Assembly: GCA_030590275.1 (NCBI GenBank)
Contig: JAUUYV010000015.1
Span: 1-11,787, forward strand
Direction of reading: 5' to 3'
Length of the DNA stretch: 11,787 bases
Source of the DNA: Porticoccaceae bacterium
GTDB lineage: Bacteria; Pseudomonadota; Gammaproteobacteria; Pseudomonadales; Porticoccaceae
In this document: positions 8,488 to 11,787 of the stretch, piece by piece
Layout of the letters: each line of letters begins with the position of its first letter
Numbering within the stretch: the first letter of the stretch is position 1
Notes under the pieces: model-generated
What the model saw: only the letters and a program-made list of their open reading frames with translations
The model's database searches: none
Told to the model about the DNA's origin: nothing
Program-made: the position numbers and the translations under genes

Positions 8488-8579
8488 CCTCCTATGGTGA
8501 CTATCTAGCAAGGAGGGAGCTCCCTATAGGTCCATGCTCTTACCGAGCTTTTTCGGTATGCTAGCTGATAGTTAGAGGA
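8488..8579 (+). promoter_or_regulatory. Candidate structured 5' leader of yaaA
   Basis: Several pairings are visible in the 100 bp before yaaA. Bases 8498-8510 (TGACTATCTAGCA) pair with 8559-8574 through 13 pairs, including one G·U, with a 3-nt bulge (CTG, 8565-8567). Inside, TACCGA (8541-8546) and TCGGTA (8553-8558) form a hairpin that abuts the right arm. AGGGAGCTCCCT (8514-8525) is a perfect 12-bp palindrome, and CCTATAGG (8523-8530) is another. CCTCCT (8488-8493) is the exact complement of AGGAGG (8511-8516). That pairing crosses the long stem, so it is either pseudoknotted or alternative. The long stem ends at the first base of the yaaA ribosome-binding site AGAGGA (8574-8579). A regulatory leader is inferred; I recognise no known riboswitch. 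Confidence 0.4.
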
Positions 8580-8587
8580 CAATTGAT

Positions 8588-9367
8588 ATGTTAATGGTTA
8601 TTTCGCCAGCTAAAACGCTGGATTTTGAGACCCCCGCTGTTACCAGCATTCACACCCGCCCGGATTTTCTTAACGAGGCTGAAACGCTAATAGAAGAATT
8701 ACGAGCGCTATCTCCTCCGCAGGTTTCTGAGTTAATGGGTATCAGCGACAAGCTGGGTGACCTCAACTTTGGCCGTTATCTTAACTGGAGCCGACCCTTT
8801 AACACCAAAAACTCCAAACAGGCTCTGTTAGCGTTCAAGGGTGATGTCTATACCGGTCTCAACGCCGAGCACATGACCGAGAAACAACTGGAATGGGCGC
8901 AAGATCATCTACGAATCCTGTCAGGTTTATATGGCTTGCTACGTCCACTGGATTTAATGCAGGCCTATCGGCTGGAAATGGGTACCCGTTTTGCTAATTC
9001 TTCAGGTAAAGATTTATACACCTTTTGGGGTGACAAAATCACCCACGCGCTAAATGCAGAACTGGCCAGGGAGAAAAACCCAGTGTTACTCAACCTGGCT
9101 TCTCAGGAGTATTTTAAATCAGTACAGACCGCACAACTCAATGCGAATGTAGTAACGCCCGTATTTAAGGACTGGAAGGGCGGCAAATACAAGATTATCA
9201 GCTTTTATGCTAAAAAAGCTCGAGGCTTAATGAGCGCTTACATTATTAAAAATCGGATAACAAAGGTCGAGAAAATAAAACAATTTGACCTTGATGGTTA
9301 TGAATATAATGAAGCTATGTCGACCACTGGAGAATGGGTGTTTACCCGCGAAGGAGCAGCAGAGTAA
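8588..9367 (+). CDS. yaaA: Peroxide stress protein YaaA (DUF328/UPF0246)
   Basis: In E. coli YaaA lowers intracellular free iron during hydrogen peroxide stress and so limits DNA and protein damage. The protein has 259 residues, against 258 in E. coli. Conserved segments across the whole length include ISPAKTLDF, LMGISDKL, AFKGDVYTGL, LSGLYGLLRPLDLMQAYRLE, KDLYTFWGD, NLASQEYFKSV and IISFYAKKARGLMSAYII. The ATG has a strong ribosome-binding site, AGAGGA at 8574-8579, with 8-nt spacing. The preceding leader is rich in inverted repeats. In E. coli the gene belongs to the OxyR regulon; no convincing OxyR site is visible here. The DUF938 methyltransferase gene starts 46 bp downstream and is probably cotranscribed. 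Confidence 0.96.
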   Translation: MLMVISPAKTLDFETPAVTSIHTRPDFLNEAETLIEELRALSPPQVSELMGISDKLGDLNFGRYLNWSRPFNTKNSKQALLAFKGDVYTGLNAEHMTEKQLEWAQDHLRILSGLYGLLRPLDLMQAYRLEMGTRFANSSGKDLYTFWGDKITHALNAELAREKNPVLLNLASQEYFKSVQTAQLNANVVTPVFKDWKGGKYKIISFYAKKARGLMSAYIIKNRITKVEKIKQFDLDGYEYNEAMSTTGEWVFTREGAAE

Positions 9368-9413
9368 GTGAGGTATTCGCTTTTATACCCCATTAATCTT
9401 AACTATTGATCCT

Positions 9414-10013
9414 TTGACTCGTCCTTTTTCTCAGGCCTGCGAAAATAATCGCGAAGCTATTTTCGCAGTATTAGAGCGAGTCTTTGCCGATCGCAAGCAA
9501 ATACTGGAAATTGGCAGCGGCACCGGCCAGCACGCCGCTGCTTTTGCTCCCCACTTGCCACATCTGGTTTGGCAAACCAGCGATTTGCCTGAGCATCATC
9601 CTGGCATCGAACAATGGATCAAGACTGCGCCAACACAAAACTTATTGTCGCCCGTGGCTCTGAATGTAAACGATAAACCCTGGCCCATCGCGCCAGTGGA
9701 CGGCATATTTAGCGCCAACACTTTTCACATCATGTCCTGGCCTTCGGTACAAAATTTTTTTTCGAGTTTGGCCTTAGCCTTGTCGGCAGATGGAATGCTC
9801 GCGATATACGGCCCTTTTAATTATGACGGCACCTATACATCACCCAGTAATGCCCGGTTTGATCAGTGGCTCAAAGATCGCGATCCCGCACAGGGAATCC
9901 GCGACTTTGAGGCCGTGAATGCACTGGCTCTCGAGCTAGATCTAATTCTAATAGAAGATAAGGCAATGCCTGCCAACAATCGACTATTAGTATGGAAGCG
10001 CGGGACTTATTAA
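9414..10013 (+). CDS. DUF938 SAM-dependent methyltransferase-like protein
   Basis: The protein has 199 residues and belongs to the DUF938 family of class I methyltransferase folds, whose substrate is unknown. The N-terminal RPFSQACENNREAIFAVL is characteristic. The SAM-binding loop LEIGSGTGQHAAAFA lies at about 31-45, followed by the acidic strand end in WQTSDLPEHHPGI. SANTFHIMSWPSVQNFF and AIYGPFNYDGTYTSPSN are the other family signatures. The start is assigned to TTG 9414 because the conserved N-terminus begins there. The frame is open only from 9372, and no ATG or GTG lies upstream in frame. No ribosome-binding site is obvious, suggesting weak or coupled translation after yaaA. A run of eight T lies near 9755-9762 without disrupting the frame. 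Confidence 0.88.
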   Translation: MTRPFSQACENNREAIFAVLERVFADRKQILEIGSGTGQHAAAFAPHLPHLVWQTSDLPEHHPGIEQWIKTAPTQNLLSPVALNVNDKPWPIAPVDGIFSANTFHIMSWPSVQNFFSSLALALSADGMLAIYGPFNYDGTYTSPSNARFDQWLKDRDPAQGIRDFEAVNALALELDLILIEDKAMPANNRLLVWKRGTY

Positions 10014-10061
10014 GGCACAGAAGGGGAATTAGTAGTTTTTACAAGTCTAAATCATTAAGTT

Positions 10062-11150
10062 TTACTTTTCCTCGATTTCATTTCGGTAAGGCAGTACGGA
10101 ACGAGCCTGTGCCATATAACGAGCGTTTTCAAGCTGTTCTTGCTCGATAAATTGTGCGATAGCTTCAGCAAACCCGGGGTGGCGTATCCAGTGTAGGGAG
10201 TAGGTTTCGACCGGCTCGAAGCCCCTCAACAACTTGTGTTCTCCCTGGGCACCCGCATCGAACTTTTTCAGGCCATTGGCGATAGCAAAGTCGATTCCCT
10301 GGTAGTAGCAGAGCTCAAAGTGCAGATGGTCGTATTCCCGAATGCAGCCCCAATAACGACCAAAGAGTGTCTCATCATCGAAAAAATATAAAGCACAGGC
10401 GACGGGTTCGTCGCCGTCGTAGGCAACAGCCATGGCAATTTGCTCTGCCATGGTTTCACCAATTTGCAAAAAAAATTCCCGGGTTAAATATCCGTGGGTT
10501 CCACTGCGCTTCAAATAGGTGTTCTGGTAAAGGCCATAGAAAAACAACCATAAATCAGCGCTTATTTCCGGCCCTCTCAACATAGAGGTAGATAGGTTTT
10601 GGGCTGCAACACTGCGACGCTCTTTGCGCACCATTTTACGTTTTCGAGATACAAAGCCCGCTAGAAAGTGATCAAAACTTTCGTAGCCACGATTAAACCA
10701 GTGAAACTGCACCCCACTGCGTTCCATCAAACCCTGATCGGCAAATAATTTACGCGTGTGCTCATCGGGAAATAACAGGTGCCAACCGCTGGCTCTGGTT
10801 TGTTCTGCTACCGCCTTTATCTGAGCCAATATTTTCTTTCCTGGGTCGCTCGTAGACAGGCATCCATTATTGTTGCGCAGCCGTGGCCCGGTAGCGGGGG
10901 AAAAGGGTATCGCCGATAACAATTTGGGATAGTACGACAGGCCTTTGCGCTCATAGGCATTAGCCCAGGCCCAGTCAAACACGTACTCTCCATAAGAGTG
11001 AGTCTTCATATACAGGGGCATAAAGATATGATCGGGAGAGTTTTTGTACAGATCGATATGGCAGGGCTCCCAACCGGTATCAGCATTGATGCTGCCACTG
11101 TCTTCGAGGGCCTGGAGGAATGCATTTCCAAGAAATGGGTATTGAGCCAC
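10062..11150 (-). CDS. DUF482/COG3146 FemAB-like GNAT acyltransferase-fold protein, N-terminus probably shortened
   Basis: The protein has 362 residues and belongs to the family annotated as peptidoglycan biosynthesis/recognition or GNAT N-acetyltransferase (DUF482, FemAB-like). Its true substrate is not established. Family hallmarks are YPFLGNAFLQALEDSG, then THSYGEYVFDWAWANAYER, YYPKLLSAIPFSPATGPRLR, HWFNRGYESFDHFL, RKRKMVRKERR, FYQNTYLKRSGTHGYLT-like text (LYQNTYLKRSGTHGYLT), HFELCYYQGIDFAI, GAQGEHKLLRGFEPV and YSLHWIRHP. It starts at GTG 11150 with AGGCGG just upstream. As I recall the family, members begin about 20-30 residues earlier with a segment ending in a conserved Trp before PFL. 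Remnants of that segment lie at 11151-11218 out of frame and behind a TAG. The remainder is intact, so it may still be functional. Confidence 0.85.
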   Translation of the reverse strand: MAQYPFLGNAFLQALEDSGSINADTGWEPCHIDLYKNSPDHIFMPLYMKTHSYGEYVFDWAWANAYERKGLSYYPKLLSAIPFSPATGPRLRNNNGCLSTSDPGKKILAQIKAVAEQTRASGWHLLFPDEHTRKLFADQGLMERSGVQFHWFNRGYESFDHFLAGFVSRKRKMVRKERRSVAAQNLSTSMLRGPEISADLWLFFYGLYQNTYLKRSGTHGYLTREFFLQIGETMAEQIAMAVAYDGDEPVACALYFFDDETLFGRYWGCIREYDHLHFELCYYQGIDFAIANGLKKFDAGAQGEHKLLRGFEPVETYSLHWIRHPGFAEAIAQFIEQEQLENARYMAQARSVLPYRNEIEEK

Positions 11151-11218
11151 GACCGCCTGCTATGAATTTATTGAGAGACTGATCGGCTATCAAGAATAAA
11201 GCCGACACTGGACACCAA
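11151..11218 (-). pseudogene. Possible decayed N-terminal codons of the DUF482 gene
   Basis: Read on the minus strand, TTG/GTG at 11218/11215 opens a frame encoding VSSVGFILDSRSVSQ before TAA at 11170-11168. In the frame of the downstream gene, 11171-11163 encodes INS, followed by TAG (11162-11160) and then QAVV into the GTG start. If TAG were TGG and one base were restored near 11171, the product would read DSRSVSQINSWQAVVAQYPFL. This matches the family pattern of DS..., I..., Trp, then PFL. CAGGGA lies just upstream of the early start as a possible ribosome-binding site. The alternative is that the shorter gene is natural or the sequence has errors. Confidence 0.4.
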
Positions 11219-11356
11219 TCCCTGGCGTAGAGTTAGTGCCCACTAAACCAGACCACCACGGTAACATCGTGGATTAGGCGGTTCAATGCGCTTCGCAGGG
11301 CGGTTTAATTAAGCAAATTATCGCAAAAAGAGGGTATCACAGCTACAAAATGAACG
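11219..11356. other. Non-coding spacer between the DUF482 gene and ubiA
   Basis: I see no gene here. CCACG (11256-11260) and CGTGG (11268-11272) form a 5-bp hairpin with loop GTAACAT, and AACC (11246-11249) and GGTT (11280-11283) could extend it through an internal loop. GGCGGTT occurs twice (11277-11283 and 11299-11305). The promoter of the DUF482 gene is expected here, since a terminator precedes it, but I cannot place a convincing -35/-10 pair. Confidence 0.4.
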
Positions 11357-11379
11357 ACCAAAAGGTCTTCAAAGACCCC
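11357..11379 (-). terminator. Intrinsic terminator after ubiA
   Basis: On the minus strand, directly after the ubiA TGA, GGTCT pairs with AGACC around a TTGA loop, with two further G·U pairs possible at the base, followed by TTTTGG. The stem is short but position and U-run fit a Rho-independent terminator. It would separate ubiA transcription from the DUF482 gene. Confidence 0.6.
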
Positions 11380-11787
11380 TCAAGGAGAACCGGACGGCAA
11401 TAATTGACTTAAGGGCAAGTGGTAATCCAGTAAAATAAACCCGAACAAGCCAAGGCCAAGCCAGTTATTATTTAAAAAAGCACGCAGACAGTTTTCGGGC
11501 TCCCTATCCTTCGCCAGCCAGAGCTGGTACAAAAACAGTACGCCGACAAAGACTATGCCGATGTAATACCAGCCGCCTCTGTTGAATCCAGTACCGGTCA
11601 GTATCAAAGTAAAAAGCGCTAGCCCCTTGAGTACGGCAATAACGAGCAAGTCATCCTCACCAAACAAAATAGCCGTAGATTTAACGCCAATTTTTACATC
11701 GTCTTCTCGATCAACAATGGCATAATAGGTGTCAAAAGCGACCGTCCACAATACAACGCCCGTATACAAAGCCCATGCTTCGGTAGG
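11380..11787 (-). CDS. ubiA: 4-hydroxybenzoate polyprenyltransferase, C-terminal part (5' end beyond the window)
   Basis: UbiA is an integral inner-membrane enzyme that attaches the polyprenyl tail to 4-hydroxybenzoate in ubiquinone synthesis. The visible 135 residues are roughly the last half; E. coli UbiA has 290. The frame runs open to the window edge, beginning PTEAWALYTGVVLWTVAFDT, so the gene continues to the right. The second aspartate-rich motif, DTYYAIVDREDD, which binds the Mg-diphosphate of the prenyl donor, is intact and followed by VKIGVKSTAILFG. The remainder is hydrophobic, with about three membrane segments (LLVIAVLKGLALFTLILTG, YYIGIVFVGVLFLYQLWL, WLGLGLFGFILLDY) and the family's FLNNNWLGL. 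It ends at TGA, immediately followed by a terminator hairpin. Confidence 0.96.
   Translation of the reverse strand, partial: PTEAWALYTGVVLWTVAFDTYYAIVDREDDVKIGVKSTAILFGEDDLLVIAVLKGLALFTLILTGTGFNRGGWYYIGIVFVGVLFLYQLWLAKDREPENCLRAFLNNNWLGLGLFGFILLDYHLPLSQLLPSGSP

Noticed and set aside
8468..8504. OxyR-type operator upstream of yaaA (ATAG at 8468 and CTAT at 8501, 33 bp apart as in the outer half-sites)
   Set aside because: The two inner half-sites at the expected 11-bp steps (8479 and 8490) do not match, so the resemblance is probably chance.
1..11787. Search by eye for tRNA, rRNA, CRISPR repeats, insertion sequences, phage or toxin–antitoxin genes
   Set aside because: None seen; the window is almost entirely conserved chromosomal genes with short spacers.

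Overview
The window looks like chromosomal housekeeping DNA from a gammaproteobacterium. The gene order accB–accC–prmA–(zinc-ribbon/DUF3426 gene)–dusB–fis–purH matches, as I recall it, the arrangement in Pseudomonas. The Fis, PrmA, DusB, AccC and UbiA sequences are all of gammaproteobacterial type. Base composition is moderate (not strongly GC- or AT-rich), and together with gene content this fits a marine or free-living gammaproteobacterium. That lineage guess is inference. I see no insertion sequence, phage gene, CRISPR array, tRNA or rRNA.

Layout. Positions 1-7067 (plus strand) hold the 3' part of accB, then accC, prmA, an MJ0042 zinc-ribbon/DUF3426 membrane protein, dusB, fis and purH. 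These cover fatty-acid precursor synthesis, ribosomal protein methylation, tRNA modification, the nucleoid protein Fis and the last two steps of IMP synthesis. The usual partner of purH, purD, does not follow it. Instead a convergent gene for an M48 zinc-metalloprotease lipoprotein with TPR-like repeats lies on the minus strand (7114-8376). A 211-bp divergent spacer with strong potential RNA structure separates it from yaaA (8588-9367, plus). A DUF938 methyltransferase (9414-10013, plus) follows yaaA closely. The right end is on the minus strand: a FemAB/GNAT-like DUF482 protein with an apparently damaged N-terminus (10062-11150), a 229-bp spacer with a clear intrinsic terminator, and the 3' part of ubiA (11380 to the window edge).

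I did not find a new multi-gene system. The most unusual signals are small. (1) Three tandem 14-bp imperfect repeats supply both the accC stop codon and the prmA start codon. (2) The yaaA 5' leader can form a 13-pair long-range stem ending at the yaaA ribosome-binding site, with an alternative CCTCCT/AGGAGG pairing. (3) The DUF482 gene seems to have lost about 20-25 N-terminal codons through a nonsense change and a frameshift. (4) The acidic linker of the DUF3426 protein carries a short motif twice. (5) fis overlaps dusB by 4 nt, downstream of a TTG start on dusB.
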